A stretch of 64,000 nucleotides of DNA, from the NCBI RefSeq assembly GCF_900182785.1, contig NZ_FXTS01000005.1, forward strand, positions 186,001-250,000, in the 5' to 3' direction. Below are positions 36,163 through 46,086 of this stretch, piece by piece; position 1 is the stretch's first letter; each line of letters starts with the position of its first letter. The notes under the pieces are model-generated. The model ran no database searches and had not been told where the DNA came from. It saw nothing but the letters and a program-made list of their open reading frames with translations. This DNA is from Oceanospirillum linum (lineage in GTDB: Bacteria; Pseudomonadota; Gammaproteobacteria; Pseudomonadales; Halomonadaceae). Position numbers and translations under genes: made by a program.

Positions 36163-38256
36163 TCAGGGTCTGGCTTTCTTTTTACCATTTTCAAATGATG
36201 ACAAGTTCTCATTTGGGTCCATCTCTGCCGTCAGATAAACCCGGGCCTCAAATAGCTTGTCTGTTTCAACAAGCTCTAGCCGGTCACCTTGTTCCGCCAC
36301 AATTTGTTCTACCAGATTCAGGCCCAGCCCAAGACCGCTGGTTCCGGCACTATTGGCACCACGGATGTACTTCTTGGTCAGCTCAACATCCTGATGGCTT
36401 GCTGACTCTGCCACTGGGTTTCTGACACTAAATATCAGCGCACTCTCATCTGATGACGCCCTCAGCATGACACGAATAGCAAAAGGATCTGAACTGTATT
36501 TGCGCGCATTATCAATCAGGTTAAGTACAACTGTTTTCATCAGAGAGGCGTCCAGACTCTTGTACCAGACCTGAGAAACGTGAACATCATATTGAATACG
36601 AATATCGCTCCACATCAAATGAGCTTCATCCATAAAGTGATCCATCAGAGAGACCAGCTCCTTATGCTCATGCTGGCGCTCCAGTGCCTGCTTCCAGCTG
36701 GCACCTTTAATCGTCTTATCAAAAACCTCCTGCAACCGCTCTGTGGCCTGCTGCATCACATGCAGATTATGACGGCCGGTCCAGTCAGGTTTTTCTTTCA
36801 GCTCTAAAATCTCTAAATTCGTTTTCAAAATCGAAAGGGGCGTTCTGTACTCATGGGAGATCATATCGATAAAGCGCTCCTGCTCAAGCCGCAGAATTTT
36901 CTCCTGATCCAGTACCTTTATCAGCTCCTGATTCATACCTGCTGCCATATCCTTAGCTCGCAACTCAGAGAGCTGAGCAGATTTCACGGCATCCTTCTCA
37001 GCAGACATAACCCGTTCAGCAAAAGCCTGGTTAAGTAGCAGCATGTGCAACAAAGAAGAGAACTGAAATGCGTGGATAGTAAAGATATTTTCCGGTATCC
37101 AGCCTAACAATCGGCTGAAATTGATCACAATGCCGACCACAGAAAGAAAAAGTGCCAGAAATACAAAACGATCACCAGTGGTGCCATTCTTCACACGCAC
37201 ACCAAAACTTATCAGCAGGACGAAGGAAAAAACCACAGCATTCAGAGCAACAAATTCTGCAACATAAACGTAAGCATCAAAAGGGGACAGCAACGCCTGA
37301 ACAAGCCCCGCAGCGGCGGTAAACTGCAGATATAGTTTAAGCCACGGGTTAACAGGCCGGCCACTGGCCAGCAGATAAAGACTCAACACACTGAAACAAA
37401 AAAAGCTGAGGCCTGTTCCGGCACCACTAAAAAGATCGGACAGATAAGACGGTGCATGTTCAAAGACGACAAAAAGGACACCACTGATCGGCAGATAAAC
37501 CACCATAATAGTGATCAGATAAAGGGCATACCAAAAATAAACCCTATCCCTCAACCGGTAAGCAACAAAGGTAGAGAATGCGGCCAAAATAAATGTGACC
37601 GTAGTGAATCCCGCATAGAAGAAGAGGTAAAGATTACTATTCCTGACCATTGCCGAATCCGTCAGCAACCGGCCATTTAATGTATGGGCACTATTCGTTC
37701 TGACCCGGATAAAGATCTGATATTCACCCAGAGCCTGAAAGCCCGGGTATTACAGATATGAACGCATGCTTTTTAACGGGAATAGCATACGGAAATGAAG
37801 GTAGGGTTTCTCAGCACTATCACCATGGTCACCCAGAGACAACTTCAGATAGTTTCCGGCCTCGGAAGCATTAATCCCTGTCTGATAGTACACATCGACT
37901 TCATTCAGCTGCGATGGCTCCATCCACAGATAATCAAAATCCATCAGTTCAGAGGCTGTCAACGTAAGACTTAACCAGGAGTCAGATAGTGTATAGCCCC
38001 GGCTTAAAGAACCACCAATAGGCTTAAAGCCATTGTATTCAAACCGGTTAATAGCCTGCTGAAGTGATAGATCTCCTGACGGATCATCGAGCCAACCAAA
38101 TTTTGCATCCACTTCATCGACCGCAGCCGATGCATCAGCCTGAGCTGAAGTGACCCCGGGCAGCATAATTAAAAATACAGGCAGGAAAACAAAATACAGA
38201 CCGATAAACCGCAGCCCGGATACTGATAACGAAAGCAAAGTAGGTGTCCCGCGCAT
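36163..38256 (-). pseudogene. 7TMR-DISM histidine kinase gene interrupted by an in-frame TAA
   Basis: The 5' part (37753-38256) encodes a signal-like helix and a 7TMR-DISMED2 sugar-binding-like periplasmic domain, stopping at TAA 37750-37752. The same frame stays open afterwards (YPGFQALGEYQIFIRV), completing DISMED2, then seven membrane helices, HisKA with its His in SHEYRTPLSI, and HATPase (NLIDNARKYS, GLGLGLNLV), to 36163. Without the TAA the protein is 697 residues, normal for the family; CAA to TAA would be one transition. Reinitiation at TTG 37668 could still give a 501-residue kinase lacking the sensor domain. The response regulator downstream is intact. Confidence 0.87.
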
Positions 38257-38402
38257 TATAAAGAAGTGAAATGCTAGCAGCTTTAACGAAACGACACTAT
38301 GGAATAAAAATCCCAGTCAGAATCGGTCAGTTTCTGCTACGTGACAAGTTAACGGGCCTTTACCAGAATGTAAAAACCCACATCAAATATAACGAGACAA
38401 CT

Positions 38403-38693
38403 ATGATCATCGCAGGCTATTTAAACCAACTGCTAAGAGACGGCCAGTTCTGGTTTCTGAAAGAAAGCGCCCTGGATCTTTGGATGAGCAACAAAAACCC
38501 TCAGGCCCTTCCCTATCTTGCGGTCGCCTACGACTGCCTTAATGAAAGCCCTGTTGGCAGACAATGGCTTCAGGAGTGCCGCCAATCCCTTTCAGTGGAT
38601 GAGCAACGTGAACTGGTCGAAAGCATAGGCAGAAATGCCCCGGCAAATGCCGCCCCAAGAATCCGGATGATGTTAAAAGCGTTGATCAGCTGA
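38403..38693 (+). CDS. Hypothetical protein, about 96 residues
   Basis: A short soluble protein of unknown function (FWFLKESALDLWMSNKNP, LPYLAVAYDCLNESPVGRQWLQECR), rich in helices. The open frame extends upstream to 38271, but ATG 38403 follows a weak ACGAGA site and the extension is not protein-like. It is divergent from the DISM kinase gene. Confidence 0.6.
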   Translation: MIIAGYLNQLLRDGQFWFLKESALDLWMSNKNPQALPYLAVAYDCLNESPVGRQWLQECRQSLSVDEQRELVESIGRNAPANAAPRIRMMLKALIS

Positions 38694-38736
38694 TCTTGTT
38701 ACGCTCAAACATGCAAAGACTCATACTGCAAACGGC

Positions 38737-39960
38737 CTACGCCGTTTGCAGCTTGCCTTCATCATCTAACGCCTGAGCAGTAGGGTCTGTCATCTTCAGC
38801 CAGAAAATAAGCACGGTGCCCACCGCTACAAAACCACCCGCCAGCCAGAGCCCAAGATCATAATGTCCTGTCTTCTCTGCCAGAATACCGGTCAGAGCAG
38901 GTGCAATCATCTGAGCAGCCCCATATGAAAGCGTCATTTTACCCATCAGTTTTGCTGGCTTTGATGGATAGAGCCGTCCCGCCATGGTAAGAACCAGACT
39001 CACACAACCGATAAAAGTCCCGCCGAACAGAAGTGCACTAAACAGAGCAACTTCAAGGGAATGGAAAAAGGTTGGCAGAATAATACCGGCAATCTGCAGG
39101 CTGTATGCCATCAGCAAAGCGTTAAGATACCCGATACGCCGGGCAATCAGATCCCAGTTCATAACCGCCGGAGCTGCTGCCAGTCCTACTACAGCAAACG
39201 TCAGCGCTCCCATACCGCTCAGAGCTGGAATACGCTCAACAATGGTCACAATAAAGGTTGCACTGATCACATAGCCATAACCGGCGCAGAAATAAGCCGT
39301 CAGCATGAGCCACATAAACTTCCTGGTGGGGGGCATATCCTTCATCGGCGCGCCGCTTCCTGAGGTATTAACAGAAGCGGGACGAGGCAGCCAGCGCCAG
39401 GCAGGAAAAGCAAGAACGATTGCCAGACCACCAAACCAGAGCCACTGCTGCTGCCAGTCCTGCCCCAGTTGCAGCATCAGCTCAACAAAGAGAGCCGCCA
39501 CCATAATACCAATACCAACACCGGCAAAATGGATACCCAGCTCAGAGCGATGGCCGTGCCGGATCAGCCAATTAAGAATCAGAGCAGACGCGATCAACAT
39601 CGAACCGGCACTGCTCAGGCCGGACACAAAACGCAGCAGCGCCCAAAGCCAGAAATTTTCCGTAACCGCCATCAGCAGTGTAGTAACTACCGCTAAAACC
39701 AAACCGATACGGTATAATTTATCCTTCACATTAAGATCGCTTAGGGAAGCCGCCAGCAAAGCCCCAGCCATATATCCGGCATAGTTCACAGCAGCCAGCC
39801 AGCCTCCTTCAATATCTCCCAGCCAACTTTGCTCCTGCATGACCGGCAGCAAAGGGGTATAAGAAAAACGGGCGATACCAATACAGATAACCTGACTGAA
39901 GACCCCGGCTAACAAAACCTGCAGACGCCTGATCTTTAACCCTGGCTGCTGACTCATCAT
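38737..39960 (-). CDS. YbfB/YjiJ family MFS transporter
   Basis: A 407-residue inner-membrane protein with 12 predicted helices. The start region (GIARFSYTPLLPVMQEQSWL) and GWLAAVNYAGYMAGALLA match the YbfB/YjiJ branch of the major facilitator superfamily. GAGGAA precedes ATG 39960. Substrate unknown. It appears to be a single-gene unit. Confidence 0.9.
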   Translation of the reverse strand: MMSQQPGLKIRRLQVLLAGVFSQVICIGIARFSYTPLLPVMQEQSWLGDIEGGWLAAVNYAGYMAGALLAASLSDLNVKDKLYRIGLVLAVVTTLLMAVTENFWLWALLRFVSGLSSAGSMLIASALILNWLIRHGHRSELGIHFAGVGIGIMVAALFVELMLQLGQDWQQQWLWFGGLAIVLAFPAWRWLPRPASVNTSGSGAPMKDMPPTRKFMWLMLTAYFCAGYGYVISATFIVTIVERIPALSGMGALTFAVVGLAAAPAVMNWDLIARRIGYLNALLMAYSLQIAGIILPTFFHSLEVALFSALLFGGTFIGCVSLVLTMAGRLYPSKPAKLMGKMTLSYGAAQMIAPALTGILAEKTGHYDLGLWLAGGFVAVGTVLIFWLKMTDPTAQALDDEGKLQTA

Positions 39961-40055
39961 AAATTCCTCTTATTATTAGAGAAATCACAATAAGCGAATA
40001 AACACATCAATAGAAATGAATTAAACTGATGCCTTCAATCTCAAAGTGAGAACAC

Positions 40056-40090
40056 AAAAAAAGCCCACGGAAATTAATCCGTAGGCTTTT
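40056..40090 (-). terminator. Terminator downstream of brnQ
   Basis: On the minus strand, AAAAGCC-ACGG-type arms pair around an AT-rich loop (one bulge) and end in a seven-T run. It sits between the brnQ stop and the downstream MFS gene. Confidence 0.8.
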
Positions 40091-40130
40091 GTCTGATTCC
40101 GTCAGAGTCAATCGTTTCGGGAATCCTGTC

Positions 40131-41426
40131 TCAGGAGGTTACAGCCTGCGTTTTAACACGCCCCACCAACATAAAGAACACCAATACCAGAACCGTTGGC
40201 AGAACCCAGGCCAGACCCAGCTTATAAAGTGGCATAAAGCTCATGTCCGGCAGATTTACACCTGCGGCTTTCAGGCCTTCCAAAACCCCAAAAAACAGTG
40301 ATACCGACAGCGTTAAAGCCAAGGCAGGTTTCTTATGTCCAATAAAGCCAGAGAAAACACTGAACAACATCAAGGCCACGGCAATTGGATAAACAGAAAC
40401 CAGAACAGGAACACTTAGCTCGATCAGCACACCCAGCTCAAGATTTGCCATCATGACGCAGAAAACAGCATTAATAATCACGTATCCGGCATAAGGGATA
40501 GGTGTCAGCTGAGAAAAGTAATCTGAGCAGGCGCTTAACAAGCCCACCGCTGTCGTCATACAAGCCAGTGTAATCACACCGGAAAGAACAAGCAGCCCTA
40601 AGGTACCAAACTGCTGTTCAACAAATGTAGTCAAAATAACGCCACCGGAAGTTGCACCCGGTACGCCAAAACCTGCGCCTAAAAAGAAAAGAGAGACATA
40701 AACAAAAGCAAGCCCTCCGGCAGCGATTAATGCTGCAATCACCAGATAGCGGTACTGACGAGCACGATCCGTAATGCCTTTCTTATTCAACAGGTCAACA
40801 ATCAACATTCCGAACATAATAGAGGCCAGCGCATCCATAGTGCTGTAGCCATCGAGTATCCCTTTGGCAAAAGGCGCTTCCAGATACGCCGCATCCGTTG
40901 GCAGCGCCTGTCCGCCTGAAGCCGTCAGAACGGCTATCGACAACGCTACAAGCAACACAATCAGAAGCGGTGTCAGAATTTTACCCACAGAGTCCATCAG
41001 CTTACCGGGGAACAGAGCCAGAACCGTAGCCAGCGCAAAAAACATCAGCGAATAGGCAAACTGGCTGACAACCGGGTTTTCACCAAAAGGTTTAACACCC
41101 AGCTCGAACGCTACCAGGCCAGTACGAGGTGCCGCAATAAGAGGGCCAATAATGATAAAAATAGCTACCGAGATAAAAACACCGATTGCCGGGTGCAGCA
41201 TCCGAGTCATATCAGAAATACCACCACCTGCTTTCGCCACTGCAAACAGCCCCAGTAAAGGCAGTCCCACAGCGGTCAAAAGAAAACCCAACATCGTCGG
41301 TATAGCATCTTCACCGGCTAACATTCCTGCCATGGTAGGGAAAATAATGTTACCCGCACCCAGGAAGAAAGCGAAAGTCATAAAACCTAAACCAAGCACA
41401 TCAAATGGCTTTAACTGCTTATCCAA
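40131..41426 (-). CDS. brnQ: Branched-chain amino acid:cation symporter BrnQ
   Basis: A 431-residue, 12-helix inner-membrane carrier (LIVCS family) importing leucine, isoleucine and valine with Na+ or H+. GFMTFAFFLGAGNIIFP at the N-terminus, GPLIAAPRTGLVAFELGVKPF and STMDALASIMFGMLIV are family signatures. Start is TTG 41426 preceded by GAGG. A terminator-like stem-loop lies 47 bases upstream. Confidence 0.95.
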   Translation of the reverse strand: MDKQLKPFDVLGLGFMTFAFFLGAGNIIFPTMAGMLAGEDAIPTMLGFLLTAVGLPLLGLFAVAKAGGGISDMTRMLHPAIGVFISVAIFIIIGPLIAAPRTGLVAFELGVKPFGENPVVSQFAYSLMFFALATVLALFPGKLMDSVGKILTPLLIVLLVALSIAVLTASGGQALPTDAAYLEAPFAKGILDGYSTMDALASIMFGMLIVDLLNKKGITDRARQYRYLVIAALIAAGGLAFVYVSLFFLGAGFGVPGATSGGVILTTFVEQQFGTLGLLVLSGVITLACMTTAVGLLSACSDYFSQLTPIPYAGYVIINAVFCVMMANLELGVLIELSVPVLVSVYPIAVALMLFSVFSGFIGHKKPALALTLSVSLFFGVLEGLKAAGVNLPDMSFMPLYKLGLAWVLPTVLVLVFFMLVGRVKTQAVTS

Positions 41427-41472
41427 AACAAACCTCTGCTACTTTTGCTCTAATAATCATGGCCTGCACATT

Positions 41473-41511
41473 AAAAAAGGCCTGCCTTTCTAGTTGAAAA
41501 GCGGCCTTTTA
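41473..41511 (-). terminator. Terminator between the EamA gene and brnQ
   Basis: Minus strand: AAAAGGCC pairs with GGCCTTTT around a 20-base loop, ending in a six-T run. It probably ends the upstream EamA transcript; because it is also directly before brnQ it could attenuate read-through. Confidence 0.7.
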
Positions 41512-41588
41512 TACCAGCAGAACTATAAATAGCAACACAATAGCTAACAATCAAAGGAAATGCAGAATTTTCTATAGAAAAATCCAAA

Positions 41589-42482
41589 TTATTTAGTCGA
41601 TTTAACCAGATTCTTCCCCAGCATCGCCAGAATCCCTCCGCCGGTAATTAACAGAATTCCCAACCACGTACCCAGGGTTAATACCTCACCCCATAACCAC
41701 CAGCCCATCAGGGCAGCAAACGCAACCGAGCCGTAGGTAAAAGGGCCTAATTGCCCGGCAGGAGCTAACCCATATGCCTTACTCAGAAAGAGCTGAGCCA
41801 ATGTTGAAGTACCTGCAACCAAAAACAGCCAGGCCAAACTCTGCCAGCCTATGGGCTGCCAGACCATAACCGCAGGGATAAACGACAGAATGGCACTGAA
41901 AAAAGCAAAATAGAACACAATGCGCCCCGCAGGCTCTGTCGAACGCATCCGACGAATCGTCACTTTAGCAAGCCCTCCCAAAGCAGCACCTCCCAGAGCA
42001 ATCAATACAGCAATATTTAACTGTCCGCTCCCGGGATTTAAAACCAGGAACGTCCCGGAAAAACCGATCAGAATTGCCAGCTTTACAACCACCGGGATAC
42101 GCTCACCAAGCCAGACAAAAGCGATAACAGGAATAAAGAAAGGTGCTGTTTGCTTTAACAGTGCAGCCTGAGCCAGGGGCAGATAGCCCCAGGAGTAAAA
42201 AAGACAGGTCATTGCTGTAACCCCGACCACAGCCCGCATCAGATGTAGCCTGAGGCGATTTGTTTGTATCGCGCTGAAGCCATTATTTACCAACCAGGGC
42301 GTAAGGATTACAAGACCGAGCGCATTACGGAAAAAAACAATCATCTGCACGGGAACATCATCAGCGATAAATTTGACCACCATACCGGACAGAACCAAAA
42401 ATAACTCTGATATCAGAATAAGCCCGGCCCCCATGATCAGAGCGGAACGGTGGTCCGTCAGGACCCGTGGCGGATTTTGCAC
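41589..42482 (-). CDS. EamA/DMT family transporter
   Basis: A 297-residue inner-membrane protein with ten helices and two EamA repeats (LGLVILTPWL, FIPVIAFVWLGERIPV and GQLGPFTYGSVAFAALMGWWLWGE regions). Probably a metabolite exporter; substrate unknown. Start is GTG 42482, five bases after GAGGT. It is a different subfamily from the EamA genes at 32061 and 63016. Confidence 0.9.
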   Translation of the reverse strand: MQNPPRVLTDHRSALIMGAGLILISELFLVLSGMVVKFIADDVPVQMIVFFRNALGLVILTPWLVNNGFSAIQTNRLRLHLMRAVVGVTAMTCLFYSWGYLPLAQAALLKQTAPFFIPVIAFVWLGERIPVVVKLAILIGFSGTFLVLNPGSGQLNIAVLIALGGAALGGLAKVTIRRMRSTEPAGRIVFYFAFFSAILSFIPAVMVWQPIGWQSLAWLFLVAGTSTLAQLFLSKAYGLAPAGQLGPFTYGSVAFAALMGWWLWGEVLTLGTWLGILLITGGGILAMLGKNLVKSTK

Positions 42483-42891
42483 ATTTACCTCGAAAGCAGC
42501 TGACCGGGGTATTCGCTTCAGGCGATAGAGAAGGAGAGCCCCGGATAAATAAACAGACCCGGATTCTATCCTGCTGAATCAAAAAATACAGGAATTGAAG
42601 AAAACCTGTTCAGCAAATAAAGAACGTATTTTAAAGCGAGCCTTTATCCATCAGGGCATTAGCAAACCCCATTCTGAAAACAATGATGAGCACTGATGAG
42701 CACTAAAGCCGGATAAATTAGATGAAAAAAGGGTTTTTTTTAAAGCCGTGGTCTATTTTCTTGAAGTACTTTTGCTATACTTGCGCGCAAATCAAATCTG
42801 ATTGAACGCGCGGTGGCCGATTGAAGCGGGTCAGAATGACTCTTCTGAGGCGCCAGTGCGCAAATTAACCCTGACTGTATAGCGTAGAAAC
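42483..42891. other. Gene-free region upstream of the EF-G gene
   Basis: About 400 bases without a gene. Contents: a tandem duplication of TGATGAGCAC (42684-42703), an A run then T run (42725-42741), the extended -10 promoter of the EF-G gene (42773-42781), and the palindrome TTGCGCGCAA (42781-42790) overlapping the expected transcription start. The inferred leader is about 100 bases long. Confidence 0.6.
42773..42781 (+). promoter_or_regulatory. Extended -10 promoter of the EF-G paralogue
   Basis: TGCTATACT: a TGn extension plus a -10 hexamer matching TATAAT at five of six positions. There is no good -35 hexamer at 16-18 bp, as tolerated by extended -10 promoters. Confidence 0.55.
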
Positions 42892-44979
42892 ATGTCAAAC
42901 TTAGATCACTATCGTAATATTGGTATTTTTGCCCACGTTGATGCCGGTAAAACCACTACCACAGAACGTATCCTTAAGCTGACCGGTAAGATTCATAAGA
43001 TCGGTGAAACTCACGATGGTGAGTCTACAACTGACTTTATGGAGCAGGAAGCTGAGCGTGGTATTACCATTCAGTCTGCAGCGGTAAGTTGCTTCTGGAA
43101 AAATCACCGCTTCAACGTTATTGACACTCCTGGGCACGTTGACTTCACTGTCGAAGTATACCGCTCCCTGAAAGTACTGGATGGCGGTATCGGTGTATTC
43201 TGTGGCTCCGGTGGTGTTGAGCCTCAGTCTGAAACCAACTGGCGCTATGCAAACGAATCTGAAGTAGCCCGTCTGATCTTCGTTAATAAGCTGGACCGTA
43301 TGGGTGCAGACTTCTATCGCGTTGTGGATCAGGTGAAAAACGTACTGGCTGCGACTCCTCTGGTTATGACTCTGCCAATCGGCATTGAAGATGACTTTGT
43401 AGGTGTTGTTGATGTTCTGACCAAACAAGCATACGTTTGGGATGACACAGGTCTGCCTGAAAACTTTGAAATTCAGGATATTCCTGCCGATATGGTAGAC
43501 AAGGTTGAAGAGTACCACGAGCTGCTGATCGAAACGGCTGTTGAAATGGACGACGACCTGATGGAAGCTTACATGGAAGGTGAAATGCCTTCTGTTGAAG
43601 ACATCAAGCGTTGTATCCGCAAAGGTACTCGTGACCTGGCATTCTTCCCTACCTTCTGTGGTTCTGCCTTTAAGAACAAAGGTATGCAGCTGGTTCTGGA
43701 CGCTGTTGTTGACTACCTGCCGTCTCCGACTGAAGTTGACCCTCAGCCTCTGACTGACCCTGAAACCGGTGAGCCTACGGGTGAAGTTGCAACAGTTTCT
43801 GTTGACGAACCTTTCCGCGCTCTGGCGTTCAAGATCATGGATGACCGTTTCGGTGCCCTGACCTTCGTACGTATCTACTCTGGTAAGCTGAAGAAGGGTG
43901 ACACCATCCTGAACTCTGCAACCGGTAAAACTGAGCGTATCGGCCGTATGGTTGAAATGCATGCAGATGATCGTAACGAACTGAGTGAAGCTCAGGCCGG
44001 TGACATCATCGCTGTCGTTGGTATGAAGAACGTTCAGACAGGTCACACTCTGTGTGATCCTAAACATGAATGTACTCTTGAAGCGATGATCTTCCCTGAT
44101 CCGGTAATCTCCATCGCAGTTGCTCCTAAGGACAAAGGTTCTTCTGAGAAACTGGGTGTTGCACTGGGTAAAATGGTTGCTGAAGATCCATCCTTCCAGG
44201 TTGAGACTGATGAAGACTCCGGTGAAACCATTCTGAAAGGTATGGGCGAGCTGCACCTGGATATTAAAGTAGACATTCTGAAGCGTACTTTCGGTATCGA
44301 ACTGGAAGTAGGTCAGCCTCAGGTTGCTTACCGTGAAACGATCACAGCTCCAGTAGAAGATAGCTACACGCACAAGAAACAGTCCGGTGGTTCCGGTCAG
44401 TTTGGTAAGATCGACTACCGTATCAAACCAGGTGAGCCAGGTTCCGGTTTCGTGTTCAACTCTGTAGTTGTTGGCGGTAACGTACCTAAAGAATTCTTCC
44501 CTGCCATTGAGAAAGGCTTCAAAGGCATGATGGATCAGGGTGTTCTGGCTGGCTTCCCGGTACTGGACGTTGAGGTTGAGCTGTACGATGGTGGCTTCCA
44601 CGCTGTTGACTCCTCTGCAGTAGCCTTCGAAATCGCCGCTAAAGGCGCATTCCGTCAGTCTATCCCTAAGGCTTCTCCACAGCTGATCGAGCCTATCATG
44701 AAGGTTGACGTGTTCACACCTGATGACAACGTAGGTGATGTAATCGGTGACCTTAACCGTCGTCGCGGCATGATCAAAGATCAGGAGCCAGGTACCACTG
44801 GCGTACGTATCAAAGCAGACGTACCTCTGTCCGAAATGTTCGGTTACATTGGTCACCTGCGTACCATTACTTCAGGTCGTGGTCAGTTCTCTATGGAGTT
44901 CAGCCACTACATGCCTTGCCCAGCAAATGTTGCTGAGAAGGTTATTGCTGAAGTTAAAGAGCGTAACGCTAAGAAGTAA
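42892..44979 (+). CDS. fusA: Elongation factor G paralogue (EF-G2)
   Basis: A 695-residue translational GTPase that drives ribosome translocation or recycling. G1 AHVDAGKTTTT, G3 DTPGHVDF and G4 NKLDRMGADF are intact, followed by domains II-V (GMGELHLDIKVDILKRTF; HYMPCP at the C-terminus). It is not in the str operon (no rpsL, rpsG or tuf), and the sequence resembles the second EF-G of Vibrio and Pseudomonas, so it is probably a second copy. Codon use is strongly biased (CTG, GGT, CGT), implying high expression. No strong ribosome site is visible before ATG 42892. Confidence 0.94.
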   Translation: MSNLDHYRNIGIFAHVDAGKTTTTERILKLTGKIHKIGETHDGESTTDFMEQEAERGITIQSAAVSCFWKNHRFNVIDTPGHVDFTVEVYRSLKVLDGGIGVFCGSGGVEPQSETNWRYANESEVARLIFVNKLDRMGADFYRVVDQVKNVLAATPLVMTLPIGIEDDFVGVVDVLTKQAYVWDDTGLPENFEIQDIPADMVDKVEEYHELLIETAVEMDDDLMEAYMEGEMPSVEDIKRCIRKGTRDLAFFPTFCGSAFKNKGMQLVLDAVVDYLPSPTEVDPQPLTDPETGEPTGEVATVSVDEPFRALAFKIMDDRFGALTFVRIYSGKLKKGDTILNSATGKTERIGRMVEMHADDRNELSEAQAGDIIAVVGMKNVQTGHTLCDPKHECTLEAMIFPDPVISIAVAPKDKGSSEKLGVALGKMVAEDPSFQVETDEDSGETILKGMGELHLDIKVDILKRTFGIELEVGQPQVAYRETITAPVEDSYTHKKQSGGSGQFGKIDYRIKPGEPGSGFVFNSVVVGGNVPKEFFPAIEKGFKGMMDQGVLAGFPVLDVEVELYDGGFHAVDSSAVAFEIAAKGAFRQSIPKASPQLIEPIMKVDVFTPDDNVGDVIGDLNRRRGMIKDQEPGTTGVRIKADVPLSEMFGYIGHLRTITSGRGQFSMEFSHYMPCPANVAEKVIAEVKERNAKK

Positions 44980-45023
44980 TTCCGTTGGGTGGGTATACTC
45001 CCGCCCCTCTGAACTATTTCCCC

Positions 45024-45057
45024 AAAACCCCGGTACTTATGTATCGGGGTTTTATTT
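45024..45057 (+). terminator. Terminator of the EF-G gene
   Basis: AAAACCCCG (45024-45032) pairs perfectly with CGGGGTTTT (45045-45053), followed by ATTTT. It is 45 bases after the stop. Confidence 0.88.
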
Positions 45058-45097
45058 TGCACATTATAAAAATGCCACTACACAGCAGTGAAAAACC

Positions 45098-45286
45098 ATG
45101 AACCGTAAGAAAAAGATCAATCAGATTTTGAGCAAAAAAAGTAAACGCGCCAAAAGTAAAAAAGCTTTTGAAAGCGGTGGCTGCAATAAACCTCGCTATA
45201 TATCAAAGGCAGAGCGCGCCAAAATGGAAGCCGAAACAGAAGCCTCAGAGAAAACACCAACCGCAGACAGCAACGAATACCACTGA
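45098..45286 (+). CDS. Small basic protein, DUF2986 type
   Basis: A 62-residue, lysine-rich protein beginning MNRKKKINQILSKKSKR and containing PRYISKAERAKMEAE. This matches the DUF2986 family of small gammaproteobacterial proteins of unknown function; nucleic-acid binding would fit the charge but is a guess. It lies after the EF-G terminator, so it is probably its own unit. Confidence 0.8.
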   Translation: MNRKKKINQILSKKSKRAKSKKAFESGGCNKPRYISKAERAKMEAETEASEKTPTADSNEYH

Positions 45287-45410
45287 CGATATTCCAGAAG
45301 GGGGGCAAAAAAAACAGCTTCCCGAAGGAAGCTGCTATTAAGAAAGCGTTGATCAGCATAGGGAAACAGGATGATACCCTTCCTGATAAAAAGCTCTGTA
45401 TCTGCAGATG

Positions 45411-45854
45411 TTACTGCCCAAAGAAATTCATATTCAGCACAGACTGCGACCAGAACTTCCACTGACCGTTTTCTTTCCTGAATGCCTGCAACAGCTCTAA
45501 TTCATTATCATTGAATGCCGCCGAACCACCCACCTTCCGGGTAATTTGACTTACTTTGGCTACGGCAAACTCACCGGTAACACCCACAAAGTCGTAACCG
45601 GTTAACTCATATTCAAGATCGTATTGCTGAAACAGCGTTGGAACCTGCTGCATTGTTGCCTGATAGCTTGGGGATGAGCTATGGATCGTTTTCATCATCC
45701 GCGCCATATTTTCACTTTGGGTCGCGGCAATATTCTCTTCAACCAGATCACGCACATCATCGGCAATACTGGCGGCATAACCCGCACCTGAGCAAAGTGT
45801 AAGAGCCAACACCCATACAACACGAAAAGCACCCATCTGTAATAAATTAACCAT
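45411..45854 (-). CDS. Secreted NTF2-like (SnoaL-type) protein
   Basis: A 147-residue protein with a Sec signal peptide (residues 1-28, cleavage after GYA-A or similar) and a mature domain that looks NTF2/SnoaL-like: helical DDVRDLVEENIAAT, then FAVAKVSQITRKVGG and ENGQWKFWSQSVLN strands. AGGA precedes ATG 45854. Probably periplasmic; function unknown. It is divergent from the RHH-CHAD-ParA-Nudix operon. Confidence 0.75.
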   Translation of the reverse strand: MVNLLQMGAFRVVWVLALTLCSGAGYAASIADDVRDLVEENIAATQSENMARMMKTIHSSSPSYQATMQQVPTLFQQYDLEYELTGYDFVGVTGEFAVAKVSQITRKVGGSAAFNDNELELLQAFRKENGQWKFWSQSVLNMNFFGQ

Positions 45855-45995
45855 GATTCCATCCTTTTAATGGCTCTGGCCGCTTTCGCGGCAAAAAGAG
45901 AATGATACCTTTTCTCATAAAAATAAAAAACAACGCCCCTATTTTCACGCATCAGTTCAAGAAAAAACGCCAATCAAACCCTTTGTAAAAAACAG

Positions 45996-46004
45996 TGTCA
46001 TAAT
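45996..46004 (+). promoter_or_regulatory. Candidate promoter of the RHH-CHAD-ParA-Nudix operon
   Basis: TGTCATAAT is an extended -10 element with five of six matches in the hexamer. No clear -35 is seen. It would give a leader of roughly 75 bases before ATG 46087. Confidence 0.35.
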
Positions 46005-46086
46005 ATTGTCATTTGAAATTCAGGTAGAGAATCAGTGATACTGAGTGACGTCATACCATCATTTTTACACGGCAAGGGATCGCTTT

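Noticed and set aside
42483..42891. A riboswitch in the EF-G leader
   Set aside because: I could not recognise the conserved core of any riboswitch class, only a palindrome and a tandem repeat.
42901..44856. A 651-codon open frame antisense to the EF-G gene
   Set aside because: It is a shadow produced by the strongly biased codon use of the EF-G gene. The translation has no recognisable domain and no ribosome site, and its frame is locked to EF-G codons.
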